Positions 20,477 to 29,607 of a DNA stretch of 64,000 nucleotides are shown here, piece by piece. How positions within the stretch are numbered: position 1 is the first letter of the stretch; each line of letters begins with the position of its first letter. The stretch is from assembly GCF_003364215.1 (NCBI RefSeq), contig NZ_NXLU01000005.1, positions 1 through 64,000 on the forward strand, written 5' to 3'. The stretch comes from Helicobacter cholecystus. GTDB taxonomy: Bacteria; Campylobacterota; Campylobacteria; Campylobacterales; Helicobacteraceae. Both the position numbers and the translations under genes were made by a program. The notes beneath the pieces were generated by a model. It saw only the letters and a program-made list of their open reading frames with translations, searched no databases and was not told the origin of the DNA.

Positions 20477-21333
20477 GTCATCAAGCCACTGAATTAGCTG
20501 AGTTGGTTGAGCAACAAAATAAAAAGAGGACCGAGGTTATCGCAATTACAAGTGGAAAGGGTGGAGTAGGGAAGTCAAATATTTCTGCAAATCTTGCCTA
20601 TACACTTTATAAAATGGGCTATAAAGTTGCGGCATTTGATGCAGATATTGGTCTTGCTAATCTGGATTTGATTTTTGGTGTTAAGGCACATAAAAATATT
20701 CTTAATGTTCTTAAGGGAGAGTGCGAGCTAAAAGATGTTGTTATTCCTGTTGAAAATGGATTGTATCTTATCCCTGGGGATAGTGGAGATGAGATTTTTA
20801 ACTATATTACAGAGGATTCTGTAGCAAGACTGATTGATGAGAGTGGGGGAGTGCTTGGAGACATTGATTTTTTAATCATTGATACAGGTGCAGGGATTGG
20901 AGGACTTACTCAAAAATTTCTTGATGCAAGTGATATGCTTATCGTTGTAACAATGCCTGATCCTAGTGCCATTACGGATGCATATGCAGCCATTAAGGTG
21001 AATGCAAAAAAACGTAAAAATATTTTTATGATTTTAAATATGGTTAAATCCGCAAAAGAAGCCGAAAATGTCTATTTAAGAATGAAACAAATTGCCTATA
21101 AAAATATGCACTCCCTTTCTTTAGAGTTTTTGGGCTATATTCAAAGCTCCCCTAGTGTATCCTCAGCAACAAGAGGACGAACACTTTTTAGCCGTGTAGA
21201 TCCAAGCGATCAATCTTCCTTGCAATTAAGAGATATTACGCGTCAAATTCTTTCAAAAAGGGAACGAAAAATGCTAGTTGAAGAGAAGAGTGGCTTTGGA
21301 GGCTTCTTCCAAAGATTGTTAAAATATCTATAA
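20473..21333 (+). CDS. flhG: Flagellar number regulator, MinD-like ATPase FlhG
   Basis: FlhG limits flagellar number and stimulates the FlhF GTPase. In Campylobacterota it also takes part in division-site control. The 286-residue protein shows the deviant Walker A SGKGGVGKSNISANLAY, DADIGLANLDLIFG and IDTGAGIGG. The C-terminal tail (KSGFGGFFQRLLKYL) is an amphipathic helix expected to contact the membrane. The N-terminal QQNKKR segment fits the FlhF-activating helix of the family. It corresponds to the ylxH-named gene of H. pylori. Confidence 0.96.
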   Translation: MSHQATELAELVEQQNKKRTEVIAITSGKGGVGKSNISANLAYTLYKMGYKVAAFDADIGLANLDLIFGVKAHKNILNVLKGECELKDVVIPVENGLYLIPGDSGDEIFNYITEDSVARLIDESGGVLGDIDFLIIDTGAGIGGLTQKFLDASDMLIVVTMPDPSAITDAYAAIKVNAKKRKNIFMILNMVKSAKEAENVYLRMKQIAYKNMHSLSLEFLGYIQSSPSVSSATRGRTLFSRVDPSDQSSLQLRDITRQILSKRERKMLVEEKSGFGGFFQRLLKYL

Positions 21334-21343
21334 GGATTTTTTG

Positions 21344-21667
21344 ATGCGTCCGGATAATTTTATTGGTTTCTCTATTGTTTCTGGCTTTTTTTTGGGACTG
21401 ATTTTTGGATTTTTGGCATTTGAGCAAGTGGAGCTTGTGATCATCTTTGCCATGATTATAACGAGCGTTTGCTACTTGATCTCTGTAAGTGCTATTTCTG
21501 TTTTTAATCTCTTTATTGATTTTAGAACTCGAGAGTTTAATAAACAACAACTTGAAAACAACCTAGAATATTATGTTGAGCAATTTGGAAAGAAAGAAGA
21601 AGAGCTTGTGAAGGTTTTGGACTATATTAAAAAGATTGAGCTTAATAAAGAGGGACAAAAGGCGTAA
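21344..21667 (+). CDS. Small membrane protein between flhG and fliA, unknown function
   Basis: The product is about 107 residues. Two membrane segments (FIGFSIVSGFFLGLIFGFLAF and LVIIFAMIITSVCYLISVSA) are followed by a charged cytoplasmic tail. H. pylori has a hypothetical gene in the same slot, so it is conserved with the flagellar cluster, and a motility-related role is only inferred. I prefer ATG 21344 to the TTG one codon earlier because AAGGATTTTTTG leaves better spacing. Confidence 0.75.
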   Translation: MRPDNFIGFSIVSGFFLGLIFGFLAFEQVELVIIFAMIITSVCYLISVSAISVFNLFIDFRTREFNKQQLENNLEYYVEQFGKKEEELVKVLDYIKKIELNKEGQKA

Positions 21668-21670
21668 GTG

Positions 21671-22375
21671 ATGGCAAAATCCAAATCCAATGGGTATAAT
21701 CAAGCTTTAAAATACTCTCAAGATGAATTAGCCCTACAGTATCTTCCTGCAGTTAAAGCAATGGTCTATCGTCTTAAAGAGAGATTGCCAAGCTCCATAG
21801 AGTTTGGGGATTTGATTTCTATTGGAACAGAAGAGCTTATTAAAGTGGCACGACGCTATGACAGTTCAATTAATGATTCATTTTGGGGGTATGCAAAGAT
21901 TCGTGTTAATGGGGCAATGCTAGATTATCTGCGCAATCTTGATGTGCTTTCTCGTTCTTCAAGAAAGTTGGTTAAAGCTATTGATATGGAGGTTACAAAA
22001 TATCTTAATGAGCATGATTGTGAGCCAGATGATGAGTATTTAGCAGAAGTGCTAGGAGAGGATGTAGAAAAAATTAAAGAGGCAAAAATTGCCTCTGATA
22101 TCTACGCCCTTGTTCCTATCGATGAGCAATATAATGCCATTGAGGGTGATAATGTTTCTTTGCGAGTGGAAAAAGAAGAGCTTATGGAAAGGATTGCAGA
22201 AATTTTGAACACTCTTTCTGAAAGGGAGCAAATGGTTATTCAACTTTATTACTTTGAAGAGCTTAGCCTCAATGAAATTTCTCAAATTCTCAATATTACA
22301 GAATCAAGAATTTCACAAATTAATAAAGAAGTAGTCAAAAAGATTAGAAGTTCCCTGGGAGATATTAATGGCTGA
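21671..22375 (+). CDS. fliA: RNA polymerase sigma28 factor
   Basis: Sigma28 directs late flagellar genes such as the major flagellin and is held by FlgM. The protein has region 2 with YLPAVKAMVYRLKERLPSSIEFGDLISIG and FWGYAKIRVNGAMLDYLRNLD. It has region 3 and the region 4 helix-turn-helix with LSEREQMVIQLYYFEELSLNEISQILNITESRISQI. I chose ATG 21671 over the GTG one codon upstream. It overlaps fliM by eight bases, so the sigma factor and switch proteins are made together. Confidence 0.96.
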   Translation: MAKSKSNGYNQALKYSQDELALQYLPAVKAMVYRLKERLPSSIEFGDLISIGTEELIKVARRYDSSINDSFWGYAKIRVNGAMLDYLRNLDVLSRSSRKLVKAIDMEVTKYLNEHDCEPDDEYLAEVLGEDVEKIKEAKIASDIYALVPIDEQYNAIEGDNVSLRVEKEELMERIAEILNTLSEREQMVIQLYYFEELSLNEISQILNITESRISQINKEVVKKIRSSLGDING

Positions 22376-23429
22376 TATATTAAGTCAAGAAGAAATTGAT
22401 GCCCTATTAGCCGTTGTTGATGAAGAGGGTGGGGAGAATAGTGATTCTTCTTTTGTGTCACACACTAAGCATCATGATGTGACACTCTATGATTTTAAAC
22501 GACCAAATCGTGTAAGCAAAGAACAACTTAGGGCCTTTAGAGGAATACATGACAAGCTTGCTAGAAGCCTCTCTTCTCAGATCTCAGCAGCGATGAGATC
22601 GATTGTTGAGATCAGTCTTTATAGTGTAGATCAAATGACTTATGGGGAATTTTTAATGAGTTTGCCAAACCCCACAAGCTTCAATGTTTTCTCTATGCGT
22701 CCACTTGATGGCACGGGTGTTTTAGAAATTAATCCAAGTATTGCTTTTCCTATGATTGATAGGCTTTTGGGAGGGAAGGGAGAGCCTTATAATAGCGATA
22801 GAGAATTTAGTGGCATTGAGCTTTCTTTACTGGATCCGATTTTATATCAAATTGTACAAAATCTTAAAGAAGCTTGGGCACCAGTCACTGAGATTTATCC
22901 AGTAATTGATACTAAAGAAACTTCAGCATCTGTTGTGCAAATTGTTGCGCAAAATGAGATTGTGATTATGGTTGTTATGGAGATTGTGATTGGGAACTCT
23001 AGGGGAATGATGAATTTATGTTACCCCGTTATTTCTCTTGAGGCCATACTTTCGCGATTAGGAAGTCGGGATCTGATGCTCTCAGATACCAATACTAAAA
23101 AAAGTCGTAATAAAGAACTCCAAGCTCTTATTGGAGGATCTGAGGTGATTGTAAGCGTAGGACTTGGAAATGCAACACTTGATTTAAAGCATATTTTAGA
23201 TCTTAAAGTTGGAGATATTATTCGTCTTGATTGTCCTGCAAATGATGAAGTTGTTGTAAGTATTGATGGAAGAGAAAAGTATATTGCTGAAATTGGATTG
23301 CAACGCTATAGAAAGACAGTTAAGATTAAAGAAGCAATTCGAACAGAAAAGGATGAAGTCAAAGATATGCTTGAACTTCTTGAAGAGCAAAGAAAAATCC
23401 GTGCAGTCCAAAGTAGCGATGAAGATTAA
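22368..23429 (+). CDS. fliM: Flagellar motor switch protein FliM
   Basis: FliM forms the middle of the C-ring and receives CheY-P. The N-terminal LSQEEIDALLA is the CheY-binding peptide. The middle CheC-like domain (about residues 45-240) carries LYDFKRPNRVSKEQLRAFRGIH and the LGGKGEP segment. The C-terminal SpoA domain is LDLKVGDIIRLDCPANDEV. It overlaps fliA by eight bases and is followed after 11 bases by fliY, as in H. pylori. Confidence 0.97.
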   Translation: MADILSQEEIDALLAVVDEEGGENSDSSFVSHTKHHDVTLYDFKRPNRVSKEQLRAFRGIHDKLARSLSSQISAAMRSIVEISLYSVDQMTYGEFLMSLPNPTSFNVFSMRPLDGTGVLEINPSIAFPMIDRLLGGKGEPYNSDREFSGIELSLLDPILYQIVQNLKEAWAPVTEIYPVIDTKETSASVVQIVAQNEIVIMVVMEIVIGNSRGMMNLCYPVISLEAILSRLGSRDLMLSDTNTKKSRNKELQALIGGSEVIVSVGLGNATLDLKHILDLKVGDIIRLDCPANDEVVVSIDGREKYIAEIGLQRYRKTVKIKEAIRTEKDEVKDMLELLEEQRKIRAVQSSDED

Positions 23430-23440
23430 GGAGGAGAGAT

Positions 23441-24289
23441 ATGGTAGAGATGGTCAAACTTTTTATAGATTTCTTTATTAAGGAGGGGGGGAACGCGGTT
23501 GAAGGCTTGCTTGGTGTTAAACCTGAAGTTTCATATCTTGATCTTGTTGCTCTTGATGGTGAAAACATTAAACCTCCCTATATTCTTGTGCAATTAACTT
23601 GTAGTGCCGAGGGGATGAAAGGGGTTGCAAATACAGCGACAATTATCCCAGCAGCATTGGCAACAACACTTTCTTCTATGATGGTGGGAGAGGAAGGGGT
23701 GCCAAGAGATGAGATCACTCCTGATGATGTTGATGCAATTAAAGAGATTGTTAATAATATTACAAGTGCGGTGAGTTTGGGACTGCAATCAGATGATGTT
23801 CTTCCAACAATGAATTTTGAGATTACAAGTGCTGAGATTATAACTTCTCAACAAGATTTATCCCCATTCGTGAGTGCGTGGAATTACAATTTCTCAATCA
23901 ATGGTGTAGATTCTCATATTATTAATCTGGCTTCAGCGGAGTTTGTCAATTATTTCAAAGAGAAGTTTGAGCAAAAAAATGAAGAAGAGAAAAAGTCCTC
24001 AGCTCCTACAATTCTTCAAGATGAATTAGGAAATATTGCAATGATTCTTGATGTCAAGCTTAATGTGCATGTGCGTATTGGACAAAAGAGAATGCTCTTA
24101 AAAGATGTGATTGCAATGGATATTGGAAGTGTGATTGAGCTTAATCAACTTGCCAATGAGCCACTAGAGGTGCTTATTGATGATAAAGTGATTGCCCATG
24201 GTGAGGTTGTGATTGTGGATGGAAACTTTGGGGTACAGATTACTGATATTGGAAGTAAAAAAGAACGACTAGAACAAATCAAAGTATAA
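23441..24289 (+). CDS. fliY: Flagellar switch protein FliY
   Basis: FliY is a switch-complex component with a CheC/CheX-like domain fused to a FliN-like SpoA domain. The 282-residue protein has the CheC-like region DEITPDDVDAIKEIVNNITS, with the phosphatase-type Asp/Asn pattern. It ends with the FliN part (MILDVKLNVHVRIGQKRMLL; IGSVIELNQLANEPLEVLIDDK). A run of seven G near the start (about 23484-23490) is in frame and short. Campylobacterota often carry both FliY and a separate FliN; fliN is not in this window. Confidence 0.94.
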   Translation: MVEMVKLFIDFFIKEGGNAVEGLLGVKPEVSYLDLVALDGENIKPPYILVQLTCSAEGMKGVANTATIIPAALATTLSSMMVGEEGVPRDEITPDDVDAIKEIVNNITSAVSLGLQSDDVLPTMNFEITSAEIITSQQDLSPFVSAWNYNFSINGVDSHIINLASAEFVNYFKEKFEQKNEEEKKSSAPTILQDELGNIAMILDVKLNVHVRIGQKRMLLKDVIAMDIGSVIELNQLANEPLEVLIDDKVIAHGEVVIVDGNFGVQITDIGSKKERLEQIKV

Positions 24290-24298
24290 AGGGTGAAG

Positions 24299-25189
24299 AT
24301 GAAAAAACTTAGTTTGTGTGACATGCTCTTAAGATTGCAAAATTTTTGGAAGGAGCAGGGATGTTTAGTGCTTCAGCCCTATGATATTCCAGCGGGGGCA
24401 GGGACATTTCACCCTGCAACTTTGCTTAGAAGTCTAGATTGCAAACCTTGGAGTGTGGCCTATGTTGCACCAAGTCGCCGACCAACAGATGGAAGATATG
24501 CAGAGAATCCTAATCGATTAGGCACTTACTATCAATTTCAGGTTTTGATTAAACCAAGCCCACAGAATATTCAAGAGACTTATTTAAAGTCTTTAGAGGT
24601 TTTAGGGATTAATCGGAGTGAACATGATATTCGTTTTGTTGAAGATAATTGGGAATCTCCAACTTTAGGTGCTTGGGGCTTGGGTTGGGAAGTATGGCTT
24701 GATGGAATGGAGGTGACACAATTTACGTATTTTCAGCAAGTGGGGGGAATTGTATGTGATCCTGTGGCAGTAGAAATTACTTATGGAGTTGAGCGATTGG
24801 CGATGTATATTCAAGAGGTAGATAGTGTTTTTGATATTGAATATGCCAATGAAAATGAAATTGTATATTACTCAGATGTGCATCTAGAAGGTGAGTATGA
24901 GTTTTCAAAATACAACTTTGAGATTGCAGATATTAAGCTCTTGTTTTCTCTGTTTGATCAAGCTCAAGAGGAGGCTAGAAGATGTCTTCAAGCAGGAATT
25001 CCTCTCCCAGCATATGATTACACAATGCTCTCTTCGCATTTTTTCAATGTTTTGGATGCTAGAAAGGCTATTTCAGTGGCACAGCGTCAAAACTATATTC
25101 TTAAAATTCGTGAGCTTGCTAAGGGGTGTGCAATGCTTTATAAAGAGCAAGAAGAACAAAGAAATATTCGACTTAAGAGAAATAAATAA
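24299..25189 (+). CDS. glyQ: Glycyl-tRNA synthetase alpha subunit
   Basis: It activates glycine as part of the bacterial alpha2beta2 enzyme. The protein carries the motifs [52 protein letters not shown] and [19 protein letters not shown], all diagnostic of the alpha chain. I chose ATG 24299 (reading [10 protein letters not shown]) over the GTG at 24293. It follows fliY after nine bases. The beta subunit gene is not in the window. Confidence 0.97.
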   Translation: MKKLSLCDMLLRLQNFWKEQGCLVLQPYDIPAGAGTFHPATLLRSLDCKPWSVAYVAPSRRPTDGRYAENPNRLGTYYQFQVLIKPSPQNIQETYLKSLEVLGINRSEHDIRFVEDNWESPTLGAWGLGWEVWLDGMEVTQFTYFQQVGGIVCDPVAVEITYGVERLAMYIQEVDSVFDIEYANENEIVYYSDVHLEGEYEFSKYNFEIADIKLLFSLFDQAQEEARRCLQAGIPLPAYDYTMLSSHFFNVLDARKAISVAQRQNYILKIRELAKGCAMLYKEQEEQRNIRLKRNK

Positions 25190-25233
25190 ATTTGCATTGT
25201 AGAATACCTCCAATTTAATCTTTAGGAGGAGCA

Positions 25234-26082
25234 ATGAAAAAGATTTTTACACCTTTATTGTTTTTTGTGTGGCTTTTTGCTAATGGGCCTGCCTCTTCGG
25301 GTGTAAATATTATTCCTAAAGATAAGGTGCATTTAGGTGGAGAACTGAATATAGGCATTGATTATTATCAATACAAAGAGCCTAATGTCATGAGTATTTC
25401 AGGGCCAATGCTTGGTGTAGATGGAAATTTTGCACTTGGGTATAAATTTTTTAAGTTTCAGCTTGATGGATTTTTTTCTTCCCACCTCAAGAAGAATGCT
25501 TATAAGGGGGGATTATTTAATTCTGTAACTGGGCAAAGTATTCCCTATGATACAGATTCTGAAGATTGGTATTTAGGGGTTGCTACAAGATTTGGGGCGG
25601 CTTTTAATCTCAATGGAAGAGAGGTTGTATTTGTTTATGGTGGATTTGGCTATCGATATTTGCACAATATGATGATTGATCAACCAGGAATTAAGGCCTC
25701 TTATGAAAGAGGGCAAGAATATATATATTTTTTGGCAGGATTAGATGGAGAGATCCCAATTAATCGTGTTGTTTCTATTATTGGAGAATTGCAATATCGT
25801 CAGCTTATCTACGGATATCAAGTCAGTGGAATGAGTGATTTGGGATATGACAGTGATTTTTACTTTACACAAACCAATGGGATGGGTGGAAGAGTGAGTT
25901 TGGGAGGTAAATTTTATCTTCCCAATCAAATGGCTTTTAAGCTAAAAATCTATTTTGATTTTTGGGGGATTGAAGACTCTGATCTTGTTCAAGGATATAG
26001 GCAGGGGCAGCTCATTGGTAATTTTGTAGAACCAAAAAATACAACAAAAGTAGTAGGAATGAGTTTGGGATTGACATTTTAG
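25234..26082 (+). CDS. Outer membrane beta-barrel protein, hypothetical
   Basis: The 282-residue product has a signal peptide (KKIFTPLLFFVWLFANGPA) and a barrel-like body of alternating hydrophobic and polar residues. Aromatic girdle residues are visible, and the protein ends GMSLGLTF with terminal Phe. A TAGAAT box (25200-25205) and AGGAGG precede it, so it has its own promoter. I do not recognise the family; the size suggests a 10- to 12-stranded barrel. It is upstream of, but separated by a 5' leader hairpin from, mraY. Confidence 0.7.
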   Translation: MKKIFTPLLFFVWLFANGPASSGVNIIPKDKVHLGGELNIGIDYYQYKEPNVMSISGPMLGVDGNFALGYKFFKFQLDGFFSSHLKKNAYKGGLFNSVTGQSIPYDTDSEDWYLGVATRFGAAFNLNGREVVFVYGGFGYRYLHNMMIDQPGIKASYERGQEYIYFLAGLDGEIPINRVVSIIGELQYRQLIYGYQVSGMSDLGYDSDFYFTQTNGMGGRVSLGGKFYLPNQMAFKLKIYFDFWGIEDSDLVQGYRQGQLIGNFVEPKNTTKVVGMSLGLTF

Positions 26083-26128
26083 AAGTCCATTTTTTGAAAT
26101 TTTTTAGCAAAAACTATAAAAATTTTGA

Positions 26129-26134
26129 TACAAT
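26129..26134 (+). promoter_or_regulatory. Extended -10 box of the mraY-murD promoter
   Basis: TGATACAAT (TACAAT at 26129-26134) lies about 100 nt before mraY. Transcription would start near 26141, putting the long hairpin at 26157-26220 wholly inside the 5' untranslated leader. Confidence 0.5.
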
Positions 26135-26156
26135 GCCACTTTCAAGTTTCAAATCT

Positions 26157-26220
26157 GAGATTTCTGTAGGGGGTTCTAGGTTCCCCCACCCCCTATCCTA
26201 GAACCCCCTAGAGAAATCTC
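26157..26220 (+). promoter_or_regulatory. 24-bp stem-loop in the mraY leader
   Basis: Arms 26157-26180 and 26197-26220 pair at 23 of 24 positions (one G-G mismatch at 26166/26211), with a 16-nt C-rich loop. The loop can also pair with the left arm (TAGGGGG at 26167-26173 with CCCCCTA at 26189-26195), so two exclusive folds exist. No U-run follows, so a simple terminator is unlikely. The 3' arm ends 13 nt before the mraY start codon, close to the ribosome site AAGG. Confidence 0.6.
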
Positions 26221-26233
26221 CAAGGCTTCAAAA

Positions 26234-27298
26234 ATGTTTTTCTACCTTTATTCTCATTTTGGAATCAATATTTTTCAATATATTACTTTTAGATCGGGTT
26301 TAAGTTTTTTTATTGCTTTTTTTCTTAGTGTGGGCTTGATGCCACTTTTTATTCGATGGGCAAAAGCAAAAAAAGCAAATCAACCTATCTCAAGTTATGT
26401 GCCTACGCATGAAGGTAAAAAAGATACTTCTACAATGGGGGGCATTATTTTTGTATTGAGCACTTTGATTGCAAGCTTACTGTGTGCAAATCTCTCTAAT
26501 GCCTATATGTGGATTGGACTTGCCGCATTGGTGAGTTTTTGTTTAGTAGGAGCAAGAGATGATTATATGAAAATTTCTGCAAAGAGCAATGCGGGAATGA
26601 GTGCAAAAATGAAATTCTTTCTTTTGCTTATCATTGCGATTATTCTCTCTTTATTATTGGTGAATATTGGGCATAGTGGGCATATTTATGTGCCATTTAT
26701 GAAAAAACCTCTTTTTAATTTTGATTCTTTATCAATTTTGAGTATTGGATTTTGGACACTTGTATTTTTGGCAACTTCTAATGCTGTGAATATCACAGAT
26801 GGACTGGATGGATTGGCTACTGTTCCAAGTATTTGTGCGCTTATTTCTCTCTCGATTTTTGTATATGTTGCAGGACATGCTGGGCTTTCAGGTTATCTTT
26901 TATGGCCAAGAGCAATTGATGCGGGAGAACTTGTTGTTGTTTCTGTTGCACTTATTGGAGCTCTTTTTGGCTTCTTGTGGTATAACTGTCACCCCGCACA
27001 GGTATTTATGGGTGATAGTGGAAGTTTGGCCTTAGGCTCATTTATCGCTTACATGGCAATTGTTTCAAATAATGAGATTTTGCTCTTTTTGATTGGTTTG
27101 ATTTTTGTCATTGAAACGCTTTCAGTGATTTTACAGATAGGGAGTTATAAAACTCGGGGTAAAAAAGTTTTTTTAATGGCCCCTATCCATCATCACTTTG
27201 AAATGAAGGGTTGGGCAGAAAATAAAATCATTATTAGATTTTGGATCATTGCAATTCTTGGTAATCTCATTGCACTCCTAAGCTTAAAAATTCGATGA
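26234..27298 (+). CDS. mraY: Phospho-N-acetylmuramoyl-pentapeptide transferase
   Basis: MraY transfers phospho-MurNAc-pentapeptide to undecaprenyl phosphate, making lipid I in the inner membrane. The 354-residue protein has ten membrane segments. It shows the magnesium motifs DD ([10 protein letters not shown]), [13 protein letters not shown] and [15 protein letters not shown], and the histidine-rich [11 protein letters not shown] loop. It overlaps murD by four bases. In H. pylori the same mraY-murD pair stands apart from the other mur genes. Confidence 0.97.
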   Translation: MFFYLYSHFGINIFQYITFRSGLSFFIAFFLSVGLMPLFIRWAKAKKANQPISSYVPTHEGKKDTSTMGGIIFVLSTLIASLLCANLSNAYMWIGLAALVSFCLVGARDDYMKISAKSNAGMSAKMKFFLLLIIAIILSLLLVNIGHSGHIYVPFMKKPLFNFDSLSILSIGFWTLVFLATSNAVNITDGLDGLATVPSICALISLSIFVYVAGHAGLSGYLLWPRAIDAGELVVVSVALIGALFGFLWYNCHPAQVFMGDSGSLALGSFIAYMAIVSNNEILLFLIGLIFVIETLSVILQIGSYKTRGKKVFLMAPIHHHFEMKGWAENKIIIRFWIIAILGNLIALLSLKIR

Positions 27299-28515
27299 TT
27301 GCACTTCTTGGCTTTGGCAAAACCAATCAAGCACTTCTAGAATATATTAATGCGCAGGGTATACGCTGTGTTGTGTGTGATGATGGTCTTGAGGGTGAGA
27401 GAGAAGATGAATTTGGCAATATTTTTACCTACGATTTAAAACACCACATTACGACTTTGCAAATCCCTTCTCCTGGAATTCCTCCTTATAATCCAATGAT
27501 TAAGAATGCTAAGAATTTGCTCAGTGAATATGATTATATTCTCTCACAAATTCAAGCTATGCAGATTTGGATTAGCGGAACTAATGGTAAAACTACGACC
27601 ACGGAAATGCTTGAGTGGTTGCTTAGGGATTTTGGAGGCGTCAGTGGAGGAAATATTGGAACGCCTCTAGCTACACTTGCAAGACAAAAACCAAAGATTT
27701 GGATTCTTGAGACAAGTTCTTTTTCTCTGCATTACACCAAAAGAGTATTCCCCCATTGCTATATTTTACTTCCTTTGAGTGAAGATCATATTTTATGGCA
27801 TGGAAGTTTTGAGAGCTATATAGAAGATAAGTTGAGCGTATTGGCAAGAATGGGAGAAGCTGATGTGGCATTTATCCCTAAAGCCTTGTGCGCGCATCCT
27901 TTGATTAAGAACTATAAAGGAAGATTATATTTGTATGAAAATTCTAAAGATTTAGCAGAATTTTTTGGAGTGGAGTTAAAAAGTATCCCTTTTAAAGAGC
28001 CTTTTTTGCTTGATGCACTTTTAGCACTTAATGGAGCAGAGGTGGTGTGTGGGCAAAAGAGGATACAAGAGATTGAAAACTACAAAATAGGGGAACATAA
28101 AATTCAGGAATTTAGAGACAAAGAGGGAAGAATATGGGTCAATGATTCTAAGGGGACAAATGCAGATGCAACAATTTGGGCGCTTAGAAATTATAAGCAA
28201 AAAAAGATTTACTTGATTTTGGGAGGAGAAGATAAGGGAGCAGATTTAAGTTCTCTTTTTGAAGAGATGAAAGCAGGGAAGGTAGAGGTTTTTGCAATTG
28301 GCAAAAATGCTTTAAAACTCAAAGAGCTTTGTGATGCCTATCATATTCCTTGTAAGATTTGTAATATTTTAGAAAATGCAGTAAAAGAAATTCATTCTAT
28401 ACATACCCAGAAAAGTATCGCACTTCTTTCACCTGCTGCAGCAAGTCTTGATCAATTCCATTCCTATAAGCATCGTGGAGAGGAGTTTATGCATATTGTG
28501 CAAAGTTTGAGATAA
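27295..28515 (+). CDS. murD: UDP-N-acetylmuramoylalanine-D-glutamate ligase
   Basis: MurD adds D-glutamate to UDP-MurNAc-L-Ala in the cytoplasm. The 406-residue protein shows the ATP loop [13 protein letters not shown], the GGNIGTPL and ETSSFSL substrate segments, and [16 protein letters not shown]. The C-terminal domain has [14 protein letters not shown] and [22 protein letters not shown]. It overlaps mraY by four bases and is followed by tRNA-Phe, which has its own promoter. Confidence 0.96.
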   Translation: MIALLGFGKTNQALLEYINAQGIRCVVCDDGLEGEREDEFGNIFTYDLKHHITTLQIPSPGIPPYNPMIKNAKNLLSEYDYILSQIQAMQIWISGTNGKTTTTEMLEWLLRDFGGVSGGNIGTPLATLARQKPKIWILETSSFSLHYTKRVFPHCYILLPLSEDHILWHGSFESYIEDKLSVLARMGEADVAFIPKALCAHPLIKNYKGRLYLYENSKDLAEFFGVELKSIPFKEPFLLDALLALNGAEVVCGQKRIQEIENYKIGEHKIQEFRDKEGRIWVNDSKGTNADATIWALRNYKQKKIYLILGGEDKGADLSSLFEEMKAGKVEVFAIGKNALKLKELCDAYHIPCKICNILENAVKEIHSIHTQKSIALLSPAAASLDQFHSYKHRGEEFMHIVQSLR

Positions 28516-28533
28516 AAATATTAAACTTTCTGA

Positions 28534-28539
28534 TATAAT
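28534..28539 (+). promoter_or_regulatory. Extended -10 box of the tRNA-Phe promoter
   Basis: TGATATAAT (TATAAT at 28534-28539) lies 12 nt upstream of the tRNA 5' end, an ordinary arrangement for a stable RNA gene. The spacing is right for a 5' leader of only a few bases. Confidence 0.65.
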
Positions 28540-28551
28540 TCTCTCTTTTAT

Positions 28552-28627
28552 GGCTTGATAGCTCAGTCGGTAGAGCAGAAGACTGAAAATCTTCGTGTCG
28601 GTGGTTCGATTCCGCCTCAAGCCACCA
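28552..28627 (+). tRNA. tRNA-Phe (GAA anticodon)
   Basis: The 76-nt gene has acceptor arms GGCTTGA and TCAAGCC, D-arm GCTC...GAGC, and anticodon stem GAAGA/TCTTC around CTGAAAA with anticodon GAA. The T-arm is CGGTG-GTTCGAT-TCCGCC, and CCA is encoded in the DNA. Confidence 0.95.
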
Positions 28628-28820
28628 CTATGATTTTCTCCCCTTTTCTTAAAGTATCTCAAAACTCCTTAGAAAGAAAGCTAGAAGTCTTTGATCATTT
28701 TAAAAAGTTTCAGGAAAACCCCCTATAAATCAAATAATTTTTAATATAGCTTGATTTTTGAGAAAAACTTATATTAAAAACCTTAAATAAGTATGTAAAT
28801 TTGAGAGCTAAAAAAATGTA

Positions 28821-28843
28821 AAAAAATTCCCCCAAAGGGAGAA
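28821..28843 (-). terminator. Rho-independent terminator of the peroxiredoxin gene
   Basis: Read on the minus strand, TTCTCCC-TTT-GGGGGAA forms a seven-pair stem (one T-G pair). It is followed by a run of T just past the stop codon of the gene ending at 28856. Confidence 0.7.
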
Positions 28844-28855
28844 TTGAGGAAAGAA

Positions 28856-29452
28856 TTAAAGTTTATCAGCGTTATTTTTAAGGTAATCCGCCACACCTTC
28901 TGGATTGGCTTTCATTCCTTTATCACCCTTGTGCCATCCAGCAGGACAAACCTCACCATATTCTTCAAAAAATAACAATGCATCCACCATTCTAAGCATT
29001 TCATCAACATTTCTTCCAAGTGGAAGGTCATTAATCACTGAATGGCGAACAATCATATTTCTATCAATAAGGAAAGAACCTCTTAAAGCAACTGCATTAC
29101 CAAAAAGTACATCATAATCTCTTGCAATATCATGAGTAAGGTCAGCTACCATTGGGAATTGAACCTGTCCAATACCTCCTTGTTCAACAGGTGTATTTTT
29201 CCATGCAAGATGAACGAATTCTGAATCGATAGATACACCAATAACATTAAATCCTTTTGCTTCAAAATCTTTTACTCTTTTATCAAATGCAATAATCTCT
29301 GAAGGGCAAACAAAAGTAAAATCTTTTGGCCAAAAGAAAAGAACAGCACCATTTTTCCCAAGATTTTTAGAAAGTTGAAAATCTTCAATAATTTGATTAT
29401 TTCCTAATACTGCTGTGGCTGTGAAGTCAGGAGCTTTTTTTGTTACCAACAT
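28856..29452 (-). CDS. tsaA: Typical 2-Cys peroxiredoxin (AhpC/TsaA)
   Basis: This cytoplasmic peroxidase reduces hydrogen peroxide, organic peroxides and peroxynitrite using thioredoxin. The 198-residue protein has the peroxidatic Cys in FTFVCPSEIIAF, the conserved Arg in LRGSFLID, and the resolving Cys in EVCPAGWHKG near the C-terminus. It shows the GGIGQ sequence and the C-terminal extension found in sensitive, abundant peroxiredoxins. It is monocistronic, with a terminator just downstream and an AT-rich promoter region (29453-29540) upstream. Confidence 0.97.
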   Translation of the reverse strand: MLVTKKAPDFTATAVLGNNQIIEDFQLSKNLGKNGAVLFFWPKDFTFVCPSEIIAFDKRVKDFEAKGFNVIGVSIDSEFVHLAWKNTPVEQGGIGQVQFPMVADLTHDIARDYDVLFGNAVALRGSFLIDRNMIVRHSVINDLPLGRNVDEMLRMVDALLFFEEYGEVCPAGWHKGDKGMKANPEGVADYLKNNADKL

Positions 29453-29572
29453 TGCAAATCCTTTATATATAAATTTTCATAGTTAATAATTTTTATCAAC
29501 TAGTGAAGAAATTATAAATTTAAAATGATTAATCGAGGCAAAAAATAGTCAAAATCTTTATGAAAAATAAGA

Positions 29573-29578
29573 TAGAAT
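29573..29578 (+). promoter_or_regulatory. -10 box of the metK promoter
   Basis: TAGAAT (29573-29578) lies 30 nt before the chosen metK start. It is downstream of an earlier in-frame ATG at 29560, which argues against that earlier start. Confidence 0.45.
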
Positions 29579-29607
29579 GCATAAAATTTCAAATACGAGG
29601 TGTTTTT

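Noticed and set aside
23484-23490. G7 run in fliY as a phase switch
   Set aside because: The run is short, the frame is intact and the encoded residues fit the protein; no sign of switching.
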